Assembly: GCA_038745585.1 (NCBI GenBank)
Contig: JBCDLH010000009.1
Location: 1-64,000, forward strand
DNA from: HLUCCA09 sp038745585
Lineage (GTDB): Bacteria; Pseudomonadota; Alphaproteobacteria; Rhodobacterales; Rhodobacteraceae
DNA: 64,000 nt
Direction of reading: 5' to 3'
In this document: positions 52,623-62,151 of the stretch, in pieces
Layout of the letters: every line of letters starts with the position of its first letter
Position numbering within the stretch: position 1 is the stretch's first letter
Notes under the pieces: model-generated
Database searches by the model: none
Seen by the model: the letters and a program-made list of their open reading frames with translations, nothing else
What the model was told of the DNA's origin: nothing
Position numbers and translations under genes: made by a program

Positions 52623-53579
52623 TCAGCGCTGCGCCGGACGCGGTTGGACGAGGAACACCCCGACGAACATGCAGGCCAACGCGATCCAGAAGGGCGCGCC
52701 ATAGCTCTCGCCAAGAATCAGCATCGCCCACATCACGCCAAAGCCGGTCACGAGATAGCTGACCTGCGCGGCAAAGACCGAGCCTGCCCGGCCCACCATC
52801 CAGACATAGCCCGCGTAGACGAAGGCGTGCACGATGGCTGTCAGTACGATGGCACCGTCTGGCAAGCCCCATGGCGGACGCGGGTCGATCCACGTCCCGG
52901 TCGCGAGTGCGAGCGGCGCAGCAAGGAGCGCGCCGACCGCCGATGCTCCAAGGAGAAGCTGCACCGGGTCGAGCCCAGCGGTCCCGTAACGCGCAACGAC
53001 ATTGCTCTCGCAGGCATAGAGAAGCGGCGCAATCAGAGCCACCGGCAGCCAAGCAACCATGACGGGGGTGACCTCCGCCGCACTCAGCTCTCCCGCCAGC
53101 CAGCCCTGCACCGGCAGTGCCAGCATCGCCACGCCCAGGAGCCCAAAGCAGAGCCCCGCAAGCCGGCCCCAGCGGAACCGGTCGATCCCCCAAGCCAGGG
53201 CGATGGGAAAGGCAAAGAGCGGCACGAGCGAGAGGACGATCGACAGCCATCCCGAGGGCAGGTGCCGCGCAGCTTCGTAGGAGGCGACATTGGGCAAGAT
53301 CGTCCCGATGAGCGCGATCATCGTGTAATAGCCGAGCGCGCGCTTGTCGGTCCGGACAGGAAGGCCGCGGATAAGGCAAATTGCGCCGAGGATCACAACG
53401 CCGATCAGCAGCGTCCAAAATACGATCCCCACATGGCGATAGCCCTCGGACACCGCGACTTTGGCCAGGGGCTGCGTGACGCCCCAGCCGGCCCCGAGCA
53501 AGACGAGGAGACCCGTTAGCAGTACCCAGTCGCGCCGCGCGACCCCTGCCTCTCCAGAAGGCCCAACGCGCGTGTTCAT
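52623..53579 (-). CDS. EamA/DMT-family transporter
   Basis: 318 residues with ten spans in two EamA repeats (WVLLTGLLVLLGAGWGVTQP near the start; AFVYAGYVWMVGRAGSVFAA near the end). Met at 53579 chosen because it opens the first span; frames extend to 53729. Drug/metabolite exporter of unknown substrate. The ymdB stop is 10 bp upstream, so the two are probably co-transcribed. Confidence 0.88.
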   Translation of the reverse strand: MNTRVGPSGEAGVARRDWVLLTGLLVLLGAGWGVTQPLAKVAVSEGYRHVGIVFWTLLIGVVILGAICLIRGLPVRTDKRALGYYTMIALIGTILPNVASYEAARHLPSGWLSIVLSLVPLFAFPIALAWGIDRFRWGRLAGLCFGLLGVAMLALPVQGWLAGELSAAEVTPVMVAWLPVALIAPLLYACESNVVARYGTAGLDPVQLLLGASAVGALLAAPLALATGTWIDPRPPWGLPDGAIVLTAIVHAFVYAGYVWMVGRAGSVFAAQVSYLVTGFGVMWAMLILGESYGAPFWIALACMFVGVFLVQPRPAQR

Positions 53580-53589
53580 GTGCCCAGCC

Positions 53590-54417
53590 TCATATCTGCA
53601 CCGGACCCGGTCCACAGGGGGTGAGCCGTCCGCCCTGCCGGACCATCTCGACGCGAAGGGCGCGCCCGGTCGCGTCCTCGGTCTCGACATAGAGGCCGCA
53701 TAGCGTCGCCTCCCCGGCCGCGGGCTCAAACCGGCCCTTCGACATGCCCGTGACGAAGCGGCGCATCGGCTCCACCTTATCCATCCCGATCACACTATCA
53801 TAGGCGCCGCACATCCCCGCATCGGTGAGATAGGCCGTGCCACCCGACAGGATCTGCGCATCGCCTGTGGGCACATGGGTGTGCGTGCCGACAACGACAC
53901 TCGCACGTCCGTCGCAAAAATGCCCGAGCGCCATCTTCTCCGAGGTCGCCTCGCAATGGACGTCGATGAGCGCCGCCTGCACCTGCCCGCCCGGCGGATG
54001 CGTCCGAAGCACCGTGTCGAGCGCCGAGAACGGATCGTCGAAGGGCCGCTTCATAAAGACCTGGCCCAAGACCTGTGCCACCAGTATGCGACGGCCGCCC
54101 GGGACGTCAAAGACCCGCGCACCCCGCCCCGGTGCCGATTTGGCGAAGTTGAGCGGGCGCAAGATCCGGTTCTCTCGCTCGATGAAGCTTAGCATTTCAG
54201 TGCGGTCAAAGGCGTGATCGCCAAGCGTGATGCAGTCCGCCCCGGCTTCAAAAAGCGCGTGGGCGTGGGCCTCCGAAAGGCCGTTGCCCGAAGTCGCATT
54301 TTCGCCGTTCGCGATCACGAAATCGAGCGCCCAGGCAGCACGGAGTGCACCAAGCTGCGCGGTCAGCGCGGCGCGCCCGGACCGGCCAACCACATCGCCC
54401 AGAAACAGAATTCGCAT
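53590..54417 (-). CDS. ymdB: TIGR00282-family metallophosphoesterase (YmdB-like)
   Basis: 275 residues from ATG 54417. All metal motifs are present: MRILFLGDVVGRSGRAAL, NGENATSGNG, LGDHAFDR, VDVHCEATSEKMALG and VGTHTHVPT. YmdB homologues hydrolyse 2',3'-cyclic nucleotides or cAMP and affect RNA turnover and signalling. It is usually beside fthC in Rhodobacterales; here the RTX gene separates them. Confidence 0.9.
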   Translation of the reverse strand: MRILFLGDVVGRSGRAALTAQLGALRAAWALDFVIANGENATSGNGLSEAHAHALFEAGADCITLGDHAFDRTEMLSFIERENRILRPLNFAKSAPGRGARVFDVPGGRRILVAQVLGQVFMKRPFDDPFSALDTVLRTHPPGGQVQAALIDVHCEATSEKMALGHFCDGRASVVVGTHTHVPTGDAQILSGGTAYLTDAGMCGAYDSVIGMDKVEPMRRFVTGMSKGRFEPAAGEATLCGLYVETEDATGRALRVEMVRQGGRLTPCGPGPVQI

Positions 54418-54437
54418 CCCTTGGGGCCTAGTGTGTC

Positions 54438-54475
54438 GCCCCGCGCGCGACAAGCGCCGCGCGGGGCCTTTTTTT
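54438..54475 (+). terminator. Strong intrinsic terminator pointing right, opposite to its neighbours
   Basis: GCCCCGCGCG (54438-54447) pairs with CGCGCGGGGC (54458-54467), followed by C and a run of seven T (54469-54475) on the plus strand. Both flanking genes (ymdB, RTX) are on the minus strand, so it would stop plus-strand transcription. It could serve as an antisense or bidirectional barrier between the RTX gene and ymdB. Confidence 0.65.
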
Positions 54476-54508
54476 GCGCGGCGCTCCGCAGGCGCGCCGC
54501 GCCAGGCT

Positions 54509-57106
54509 TCAGAAATCCAATGGATCGGCGCCAAAGGCGCCGACTTTGAGCACCAGTTCGGTGCTCTCCACGCGGAGCGCCGCGTCGCGATACTCGGCCA
54601 TGATCCCCTCGACCGCATCGCGTGTTAGCGCGGCGTTCGCGGGATCGTAGGCCGCCATGGCCTCGGCCGCACGACCCGGATCGGTGAGCCCGTAGTCGAC
54701 CGCATAACGCAGTCCGAGCGCGGTCTTGTCGGCGAGGACGGCGACATCGGCCGCCGCACCGTCCGCGCCCTTGGCGCCCGCGATCAGATCGAGCATGAAC
54801 TGCCCGGGATCGACCCGCCCACTCTCCAAGCTGCGCACCCAGTACTCGCGCCCTTCGGCATCGGGCGCGCGCGCGAGCAGGTTGGCATATGCCGCATCGA
54901 CCATCGTGCCCGCATCGGCCCCGCCATAGAGCGCGCGCGCTTCAGGCTGGACCGAAAACGACGCCGCGATCTCCTCCATTGCCATCCCATCGGCCATCCG
55001 CGCCCCCCAATAGAGGAGCCCCAGCGCGTCGGGCGCGCGGTTGAAATAGGCGATGTAGACCTCGGCAAGTTGCGAAAGGTCGTCGCTATCAAGCGTGACG
55101 GCGGGGGTGAGGACCCTAAGGTTGAGCGTCTCCGGCACGCTCCCTTCGACGCCGCTGTCGAAAAAGAGCGTCTCGATGCCTTCGAGCCCGTCGCGCCCGG
55201 TCCCGCTCCCCGGCCGCTTGTCGAGTACGTCGATGGTCGCCCGGCCACCGTAAATCGTGATGACGTAATTGCCCGCATCGCCCGCATAAATCGCAGTGTC
55301 CTCGCCGGCTCCTCCGCGCAGGAAATCGTCGCCGCCACGCCCCTCAAACGTGTCGTCGCCCGCTGCGCCGAGCAGGATCTCGTCTGCTGTACTGCCGCGC
55401 AGGATATCGGCCTCGGGCGTCGCGAGGATCTCCTCGATCCCCGACAGCGTGTCGGTTGTGCCATAGCCGTCCGTCGCTTGCCCCAAGGCGAGATCCACGT
55501 CGATCCCGCGGCTTGCCCCGTTGGCGGCGATCTCCCGGCTGTAATCGGCGCGGTCTTCGGTTCCCCCGCCGCCCTCCATCGTGTCGTTGCCGGCAAAGCC
55601 GCGGAAGGTCTCGTTCCCCGCGGCACCCACAAAGAGGTCGGCGCCCTGGGTGCCGCGGATTTGATCGATCCCGCTAAACCGATCCGTGCCCCCGGCATAA
55701 TCAGTAATCTCGCCGAAATCCGTGCCCACGTAGCGGACTGCGATACCGACCCCGCCGGGGCCTGGGCCGTCAAAAAAGTAAGAGAGCTCTGAGGCGGACC
55801 CGATCTGACCCTCGATCACGTCGTCGCCCCGCCCCGGCTCAAAAAACGTAAAGCCCGCGCCGACGCCTCCGATCAGCGTGTCGTCGCCATCCCGGCCGAT
55901 CAGGTCGTTCTTATAGTACCCGCTGCCCCCCACGAGGACGTCGTCGCCCCCGCCTCCGTCGAGGAGGTTCGTGCCCGCATTGCCACCGCGCAGGATGTCG
56001 CCTTGGGCTGTGCCAATGATCTCCTCGATGCCTTTGACGTCATCCGTTCCGCCATGGCCGTCAAAGATCCGTCCGGTGACGAGATCGACATCGACGCCCG
56101 TGCCGCCTTCTGCGAAAACCAGCCGGTCGCGCTCGCCCGCGCCTCCGCGCAGCGTGTCGTTGCCCGGCCCGCCTTGGAGGACGTCGTTGCCCGCCTCGCC
56201 CCAGATCTGGTCGTTGCCCGCCCCGCCAAAGAGCCAGTCTTCCGACGCAGCGCCGAGGAGCGTATCGTTCTGCGCCGTGCCCCGGATCATCTCGATGGAG
56301 ATCAGCGCATCGGTCGCGCCGAACCCATCGTCGACCCTTCCGTCGGCGAGGTTTGCGCGGATGCCGCGCGGATCCTCGCTGTAATCGGCGGTGTCCCAAT
56401 CCGTGCCGCCTTCGAGCCGGTCGTGCCCAGGGCCGCCGATCAGCGTGTCGTTGCCCGCGCCCGCGTTCAGCGCGTCATTGCCGCCTTGGCCGCGAAAGAA
56501 GTTTCCCGCCTCCGAGCCGACAAGGATATCGTTGTAATCTGTTCCCCAGAGATGCTCGATCCCTTCGAGGATATCAGCGTCACCCCACGGGTCGCGCCCA
56601 GTACCGCTGGCGAGATCTATGGCGATGCCGGCCTGCGCAAGGCCCATCGCGTCAACCTCAGACGCGCCTGCGTAGTCGACCGTATCGCCAAGCTTGTCCG
56701 AGCCCACATAGCGGTCATTGCCAGAGCCTGCGCCGATAAAGATGACCCGCGCGGCGGGCAGGTTTGACGCGACCACGAGGTCGTCCCCGCCGCGGTCGAT
56801 CACATAATCGGCAAGCGCGCCCGCATAGATGACATCGTCCGCGTTCGTGCCGTGGAAGGCCTCGATGGAGTATACCCGGTCGAGCCCTACGCCGCGCTTG
56901 AGGACGCTGAGCGGGTCGACGCCATCGATCGTCTCGCCGGAATTGTTGATGAAGACGCCGTCTTCAAGCGGGATCGCGTCATATATCGCGGTATCCGTGC
57001 CGCCATTCCCGATCAGAACGTCGTCGCCGTGGGAGGCGAAGAGGAGGTCGGCCGCGCCGCTCCCTTCGAGACTATCGTCCGTGTCGGTTCCAAAGTACTC
57101 ACCCAT
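54509..57106 (-). CDS. RTX calcium-binding repeat protein with a C-terminal DUF4214 domain
   Basis: 865 residues from ATG 57106. Many GGxGxD-type nonapeptides (GHDRLEGGTDWD; AGNDQIWGEAGNDVLQGGPG; GNDTLRGGAGERD) are packed in about five modules. Each has the form DY...GI..DLA.G...DG.G..D.L.GIE.I.GT...D.L.G. After residue ~672 comes DUF4214 (LAEVYIAYFNRAPDALGLLY; YANLLARAPDAEGREYWVRS). Likely secreted by a type I system (not in the window), Ca2+-folded, perhaps a surface or matrix protein. A CtrA-type site lies upstream. Confidence 0.9.
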   Translation of the reverse strand: MGEYFGTDTDDSLEGSGAADLLFASHGDDVLIGNGGTDTAIYDAIPLEDGVFINNSGETIDGVDPLSVLKRGVGLDRVYSIEAFHGTNADDVIYAGALADYVIDRGGDDLVVASNLPAARVIFIGAGSGNDRYVGSDKLGDTVDYAGASEVDAMGLAQAGIAIDLASGTGRDPWGDADILEGIEHLWGTDYNDILVGSEAGNFFRGQGGNDALNAGAGNDTLIGGPGHDRLEGGTDWDTADYSEDPRGIRANLADGRVDDGFGATDALISIEMIRGTAQNDTLLGAASEDWLFGGAGNDQIWGEAGNDVLQGGPGNDTLRGGAGERDRLVFAEGGTGVDVDLVTGRIFDGHGGTDDVKGIEEIIGTAQGDILRGGNAGTNLLDGGGGDDVLVGGSGYYKNDLIGRDGDDTLIGGVGAGFTFFEPGRGDDVIEGQIGSASELSYFFDGPGPGGVGIAVRYVGTDFGEITDYAGGTDRFSGIDQIRGTQGADLFVGAAGNETFRGFAGNDTMEGGGGTEDRADYSREIAANGASRGIDVDLALGQATDGYGTTDTLSGIEEILATPEADILRGSTADEILLGAAGDDTFEGRGGDDFLRGGAGEDTAIYAGDAGNYVITIYGGRATIDVLDKRPGSGTGRDGLEGIETLFFDSGVEGSVPETLNLRVLTPAVTLDSDDLSQLAEVYIAYFNRAPDALGLLYWGARMADGMAMEEIAASFSVQPEARALYGGADAGTMVDAAYANLLARAPDAEGREYWVRSLESGRVDPGQFMLDLIAGAKGADGAAADVAVLADKTALGLRYAVDYGLTDPGRAAEAMAAYDPANAALTRDAVEGIMAEYRDAALRVESTELVLKVGAFGADPLDF

Positions 57107-57232
57107 TGCACCGGTCCTTCCCCTAGCCGCAGCGGCGTGCGCCGACTGAGCGGCAGTGCCGCGCATGAAAGGCGCACCGAGTCGTCAAGCATCCCAGGCC
57201 AACCCGGCGTGCTCGTCGTAGAAAACCGGTTC

Positions 57233-57247
57233 TTAATTTCTCGTTAA
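57233..57247. promoter_or_regulatory. CtrA-type binding site (TTAA-N7-TTAA)
   Basis: TTAA (57233-57236), seven bases, TTAA (57244-57247) matches the alphaproteobacterial CtrA consensus exactly. It lies 126-141 bp before the RTX start in an AT-rich stretch between the divergently placed minus-strand fthC end and the RTX gene. CtrA links motility, gene transfer agent and surface genes to cell cycle/quorum state in this order. Confidence 0.6.
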
Positions 57248-57328
57248 GATTAATGCTTCCTTAGGGAGAGGGGCGCCGGCTGTGCCGAAAGGCCGCTCTG
57301 CGCCGTGGCAGTCTTGTGGCTTTCGTCC

Positions 57329-57919
57329 TCAGGCGGGCAGCAGGCCGCTTTCGGTCACGACCGCATCGAGGGATTGATCGGTCGGCTCGACTGGCAGCCG
57401 CTCAACACCTTGCGCGGCATAGGCAAAGCCAATGGCCCGCACAGGGCCGCTGGCCCGCAGCGCCGACAATGTGCGGTCGTAAAAGCCGCCGCCATAGCCC
57501 AGACGGTAGAGGGCGGCGTCGAACGCCAAAAGCGGGACGATCAGGACCTCTGGGACGAGCGAGGCGCCGCTCGACGGGACCATGACGCCGAATGGCCCCT
57601 CCTCGAGCGCGCCGCCAGGGCGCCAAGCGCGAAAGCTAAGCGGCCGACCCTGGTCCTCGACAACGGGCACGCAGATTTGGTTTTCCTGGACCAGAGCCGT
57701 CATCGCAGGCAGCGGGTCGGCCTCCGTACGGATCGGCAGGTAGCCCGCGATCACAAACCCGGCCGTGCCCTGCAGATGCTCTAAAAGTGCAGCCGACGCT
57801 GCGGCGCGCTGATGGGCATGGGCGGCTTTGCGGCGGGCGAACGCCGTCTTCCGCGCCTGCGCCTTGTCCGCGGCGCGATCCGTCATCGCGGCGGGCGTGC
57901 GAGTGGAGACAGAGGACAC
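57329..57919 (-). CDS. fthC: 5-formyltetrahydrofolate cyclo-ligase
   Basis: 196 residues from a GTG one base after the mgtE stop (a later ATG at 57886 is possible). Signature GYGGGFYDRTLSAL near the end and YLPIRTEADPLPAM in the middle. Converts 5-formyl-THF to 5,10-methenyl-THF with ATP. It usually precedes ymdB directly; here the RTX gene is between them. Confidence 0.9.
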   Translation of the reverse strand: MSSVSTRTPAAMTDRAADKAQARKTAFARRKAAHAHQRAAASAALLEHLQGTAGFVIAGYLPIRTEADPLPAMTALVQENQICVPVVEDQGRPLSFRAWRPGGALEEGPFGVMVPSSGASLVPEVLIVPLLAFDAALYRLGYGGGFYDRTLSALRASGPVRAIGFAYAAQGVERLPVEPTDQSLDAVVTESGLLPA

Positions 57920-57920
57920 A

Positions 57921-59345
57921 TCACAGCAGCACCAGCACGCCGAGCCCCAGAAACGCGAGAAACCCTACCACATCGGTCACAGTCGTCACAAACGTCCCCG
58001 AGGCCAGAGCCGGATCAACCCCTGTCTTTTCGAGCGCCACCGGGATCAAGATGCCCGACAGGGCCGCCGCGCCGAGATTGACGATCATCGCCGCCGCCAT
58101 GACAAATCCGAGTCTCGGGTCGGAAAACCAAAGCACCGCGATGACCCCCATCACAACGGCAAAGACCACGCCGTTGATCAGCCCCACCACCAACTCACGG
58201 ATGACAACGCGCGAGAGGTTGGCGCCCGTCAAATCCTTCGTGGCAAGCGCGCGCACCGCCACCGTCAGCGATTGCGTCCCGGCATTACCACCCATCGATG
58301 CCACGATTGGCATCAGGATCGCGAGCGCCACGATCTGCGCCAGCGCCTCGTCAAACAAGCCGATCACGATGGAGGCGAGGATCGCCGTTCCGAGGTTGAC
58401 GGCGAGCCAAGGCAGCCGCCGCTTAACGGTCTCGCCCACGCGGTCCGACAACGAGCTTTCCTCGTCGACCCCTGCAAGGCGAAGGATGTCCTCCTCATGC
58501 TCTTCGTCGAGCACGGCCATCGCGTCGTCGATGGTGATCGCGCCGACGAGGCGCTCATCGCCATCGACCACTGGCAGTGTAATCAGGTGATACTGGTTGA
58601 AAGCATAGGCGACGTCGCTCTCGGGCTGATCAACAGGCACGGTGCGAAACGAGGGTTCAGTGATGTCCTTCAGCGGCACTTCGCGGTGCGAGGTCAGGAT
58701 CCGCGACAGCGTCGCATAGCCCACCGGCCGCATCTTGGGATCGACCAGGACAACGTGGTAGAACTGCTCTGGCAAATGTAGATCGTCGCTGTGGCGCAGG
58801 GCATCGATGGCGTCGCCCACCGTCCAATGCTGGGGCGCGCGGACGACCTCACGCTGCATCAGGCGTCCGGCCGAGTATTCCGGGAAGGTCAGTGCTTCAC
58901 GGATCGCCATTTGCCGCGCAGGCGACAGCGCACCAAGCAGGCGGGACTGATCCTCGGGGTCGAGGTCTTCGATGAGGTCGACCACGTCGTCGCTGTCGAG
59001 ATCCCGCACCGCCGCGCCGAGCACCTGCGCGGGCAGCGCATCGATCACTTCGCCACGCAGACCTTCGCTGAGCTCCGAGAGGACCTCGCCGTCGATCTCG
59101 CTGCCCCAATCCTCGATGAAGGTGCGGCGGGGCCCCTCGCCGAGCTGTTCGATCAGGTCGGCAATATCGGCGGGGTGCAGCTCTTCAAGAAGGTCGCCGA
59201 GGCGCCGAGTGTCGTGATCTTGCAGGGCCAGGAGGACCTGCGTCACGGTTTCCTTGGCGAGACTGTAGTCGTCCGCTTCCTTCAGCTCGGGATCGGGGCC
59301 CGCCTCCGGCAGAGGGGCCTGCTCTTCGTCACGATTGCCGGACAT
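57921..59345 (-). CDS. mgtE: Magnesium transporter MgtE
   Basis: 474 residues. MgtE-N helices (HDTRRLGDLLEELHPADIAD), two CBS domains (residues ~140-270), then five spans with the signature SMGGNAGTQSLTVAVRAL. The CBS pair senses cytosolic Mg2+ and gates the pore. Full length and intact. Followed by fthC after one base. Confidence 0.95.
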   Translation of the reverse strand: MSGNRDEEQAPLPEAGPDPELKEADDYSLAKETVTQVLLALQDHDTRRLGDLLEELHPADIADLIEQLGEGPRRTFIEDWGSEIDGEVLSELSEGLRGEVIDALPAQVLGAAVRDLDSDDVVDLIEDLDPEDQSRLLGALSPARQMAIREALTFPEYSAGRLMQREVVRAPQHWTVGDAIDALRHSDDLHLPEQFYHVVLVDPKMRPVGYATLSRILTSHREVPLKDITEPSFRTVPVDQPESDVAYAFNQYHLITLPVVDGDERLVGAITIDDAMAVLDEEHEEDILRLAGVDEESSLSDRVGETVKRRLPWLAVNLGTAILASIVIGLFDEALAQIVALAILMPIVASMGGNAGTQSLTVAVRALATKDLTGANLSRVVIRELVVGLINGVVFAVVMGVIAVLWFSDPRLGFVMAAAMIVNLGAAALSGILIPVALEKTGVDPALASGTFVTTVTDVVGFLAFLGLGVLVLL

Positions 59346-59467
59346 GCGCCTCTCCTGCCTTCGGTCTGTCGATAGATAAAGGGGTGATGCTGCGGCGCAA
59401 CCAGGATCGGCGCGGCGATGGGCAGGGCGGATTTACCGCGCTGAGGCGCGCGCTTACCGTGCGCGCC

Positions 59468-60781
59468 ATGACAGTCGATACTTTGATTTTGGGCCAAGTC
59501 CTCGACTTCGCTGAAAGCCCGTTCGAAACGCCGCCGGAAGACGCAGCCCGGTATGAGCGCCGTGGCGCCATTGCGGTGTCCGCGGGGCGTATCGCCGCTG
59601 TCGGGCCCGCCGATGTGTTGCGCGCGGCGCATCCGGTCGCGCGGGTGGTCGACCATGGCGACGGCCTGATCCTTCCGGGCTTCGTCGATGCCCACGCGCA
59701 TTATCCCCAAACCGCGATCATTGCGAGCTGGGGCAAGCGGCTGATCGATTGGCTCAACACCTACACCTTTCCCGAAGAGATGCGCTTTTGCGATCCAGAG
59801 TATGCCCGCGCGCAGGCGGAGACCTATCTCGACGTGCTGATCGCCCACGGGACGACGTCGGTGGCAAGCTTCTGCACGATCCATCCCGCCTCCGTGGATG
59901 CCTTTTTTGAGGCCGCTGCGGCGCGGGGCATGGCCGTGACGGCAGGCCGGACCTGCATGGACCGCAACGCGCCCGACGGCCTGCGCGACTGCCCGCAAAC
60001 GGCGTATGACGAGAGTGCGGCCCTTCTCGCACGTTGGCATCGCACCGGACGTGCGCGCTACGCGATCACCCCACGCTTCACGCCGACCTCGAGCCCCGAA
60101 CAACTCGAAGCGCTCGGCGCGCTTTGGGCCGCGCATCCCGATTGCGCCATGCAGACACATCTCTCGGAACAAAGCGACGAAGTTGCTTGGGTGGCCGCGT
60201 TGCATCCCGAAGCACGCGACTACCTCGACACCTACGAAGCGCATGGCCTCCTTAGGCCTGGCGCACTCTTCGGCCACGCGATCTGGCTGACCGAGCGCGA
60301 GCGCGCCCGTCTGGCAGAGGCGGGCGCGGCCGTGGTCCATTGCCCAACATCGAACACGTTCATCGGCTCGGGGCTATTTGACACCGCGCGGGCGGTCGGT
60401 GACGGGATCGGCGTGGGACTGGCTACCGATACAGGCGGCGGGTCGTCCTTTTCGATGCTGCGCACGATGGCCGCAGCTTATGAAATCGCCCAGCTCTCCA
60501 GGATGGCGCTACACCCAGCGCAGCTCCTTTGGCTCGCGACCGAGGGCTCGGCGCGCGCGCTCCGGCGCAGCGAAGAGATCGGTACGCTTGCGGAAGGCTC
60601 TGTCGCGGATCTGGTGGTTCTCGATCTTGCCTCGACGCCAGCTCTCGCTGGCCGGGCGGCGCGGGCCAACGACATTTGGGAAGCGCTTTTCCCGACGATT
60701 ATGATGGGTGACGACCGCGCCGTGATCGTGACGTGGATCGCAGGCAAAATGTTCGAAAAAGACAAGTCATGGGCCAAGTGA
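59468..60781 (+). CDS. guaD: Guanine deaminase
   Basis: 437 residues from ATG 59468. Zinc and substrate motifs are complete: GFVDAHAHYPQTAIIASWG (HxH), QTHLSEQSDE, GHAIWLTE and LATDTGGGSSFSMLRTM. The length is right for the amidohydrolase guanine deaminases. Converts guanine to xanthine in purine salvage or degradation. It is convergent with the hisN-like gene. Confidence 0.93.
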   Translation: MTVDTLILGQVLDFAESPFETPPEDAARYERRGAIAVSAGRIAAVGPADVLRAAHPVARVVDHGDGLILPGFVDAHAHYPQTAIIASWGKRLIDWLNTYTFPEEMRFCDPEYARAQAETYLDVLIAHGTTSVASFCTIHPASVDAFFEAAAARGMAVTAGRTCMDRNAPDGLRDCPQTAYDESAALLARWHRTGRARYAITPRFTPTSSPEQLEALGALWAAHPDCAMQTHLSEQSDEVAWVAALHPEARDYLDTYEAHGLLRPGALFGHAIWLTERERARLAEAGAAVVHCPTSNTFIGSGLFDTARAVGDGIGVGLATDTGGGSSFSMLRTMAAAYEIAQLSRMALHPAQLLWLATEGSARALRRSEEIGTLAEGSVADLVVLDLASTPALAGRAARANDIWEALFPTIMMGDDRAVIVTWIAGKMFEKDKSWAK

Positions 60782-60840
60782 GTGCGCGGGCCAACTCCGA
60801 ATATCGGTTTTTTGAAAGCGAGGTCAGACAACGCACCGGT

Positions 60841-61674
60841 CTACAGAGGCTTCAAGACCTCCAGAGCCTCCGCATGGATCTTGGCATTTGACGCCGCAAG
60901 CACGCGCCCGCCCTCGTGGGCCGGTCCTCCCGCCCAATCCGAGACAATTCCGCCCGCCGCTTCGATGACGGCGATTGGGGCGCAAATGTCGTAGGCCTTG
61001 AGGCCAGCCTCAAGCACGAGGTCGACGCCGCCGGACGCAACGAGCGCGTAAGCATAACAGTCGAGTCCGTACCGCGTGAGTTGGACGCGGTCGGACAGCC
61101 GCTCGAAGATCGCGCGTTCCGCAGGCGTGCCGACCTCCGGGAAAGTCGTACAGAGAATCGCGTTTCCGAGCTGCGCGGTTTGGCGTGCGCCAACGAGCTT
61201 GGACACGCCACTCCGGACAAAGCACGCATAGCCGAGGCCACCGATCCAACGCTCGCCCGTATAGGGCTGATCGATTAGGCCCAGAATCGGACCTTGCCCG
61301 TCGGAGACGGCAATCAGCGTGCCCCAGGTCGGCGCGCCGATGACAAAGGCGCGCGTCCCGTCGATCGGGTCGATCGTCCAGGTCAGCCCGGTGGTGCCGG
61401 CGCGCGCGGCCATCTCCTCTCCAAAGATGGCGTCGTCCGGGCGCGCCTTTGCCAAGACGGCGCGGATTGCCGCCTCTGCCCGCGTGTCGACCAGCGTCAC
61501 CGGGTCAAACTGGTCACCGGCCAGACCCGCGTCCTTATTCTCGACCTCCAGCCCAGGCGCGCGAAACAGGCGCAAGGTCTCGCGCGCTGCCGCATCGGCC
61601 GCGTCACAGGCACAGCGGTAGAGCTGCTCGGCTAAGTCCGGGCTGATGGATGTGCTTCGCTTTGTTTTAGACAT
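60841..61674 (-). CDS. hisN: Histidinol-phosphatase-like inositol monophosphatase family protein
   Basis: 277 residues. Metal motifs GEEMA, then WTIDPIDGTRAFVIG, and late D in LKAYDICAPIAVIEAAGG. IMPase fold. In this order the enzyme usually serves histidine biosynthesis as histidinol-phosphate phosphatase, but inositol or other phosphates are possible. The functional assignment is by family only. Confidence 0.8.
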   Translation of the reverse strand: MSKTKRSTSISPDLAEQLYRCACDAADAAARETLRLFRAPGLEVENKDAGLAGDQFDPVTLVDTRAEAAIRAVLAKARPDDAIFGEEMAARAGTTGLTWTIDPIDGTRAFVIGAPTWGTLIAVSDGQGPILGLIDQPYTGERWIGGLGYACFVRSGVSKLVGARQTAQLGNAILCTTFPEVGTPAERAIFERLSDRVQLTRYGLDCYAYALVASGGVDLVLEAGLKAYDICAPIAVIEAAGGIVSDWAGGPAHEGGRVLAASNAKIHAEALEVLKPL

Positions 61675-61791
61675 CTACGCGCCCCTCGCCCCATTCTGGG
61701 GCCGGGGTCGGCACTTAGACGACCGGTGTCAAGGGTCCGGGTCGTCTGTCAGCGGGGGCCTGGACTCGTCGTCCGATGGCGCTTCAGGCTT

Positions 61792-62151
61792 TCAGGCCGC
61801 GTCGCTCAGCACACGCGCCAGATCGAACAGGCGCCGGCGCTGGTGCTCGGGGATCGCGTAGTACGACCGCACAAGCTCCATTGCTTCTTTGTCAGCCATC
61901 ATGTCGGCCGGCTGCGCGTCTTTATCGGCCCGCGAATCGAGCCCCTCGAAGAAAAAGGCCACCGGCACATCCAGCGCGTCGGCGATATCCCAGAGGCGCG
62001 AGGCGCTGATCCGGTTCATTCCCGTCTCGTACTTCTGGATCTGTTGGAACTTGATACCAACCTTCTGCGCAAGCTGCTGTTGCGTCATACCGACCATCCA
62101 ACGACGGTGGCGGACTCGTTTTCCGACATGGACATCAACCGGGTGGGACAT
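61792..62151 (-). CDS. XRE-family transcriptional regulator
   Basis: 119 residues from ATG 62151. HTH MTQQQLAQKVGIKFQQIQKY and ETGMNRISASRLWDIADALD at the N-terminus, then VAFFFEGLDSRADKDAQPAD and a C-terminal helix (PEHQRRRLFDLARVL). A close resemblance to PraR/SinR-like regulators of Rhizobiales and Rhodobacterales controlling surface and biofilm functions, from memory. The upstream interval has paired dyads that could be its operators. Confidence 0.88.
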   Translation of the reverse strand: MSHPVDVHVGKRVRHRRWMVGMTQQQLAQKVGIKFQQIQKYETGMNRISASRLWDIADALDVPVAFFFEGLDSRADKDAQPADMMADKEAMELVRSYYAIPEHQRRRLFDLARVLSDAA

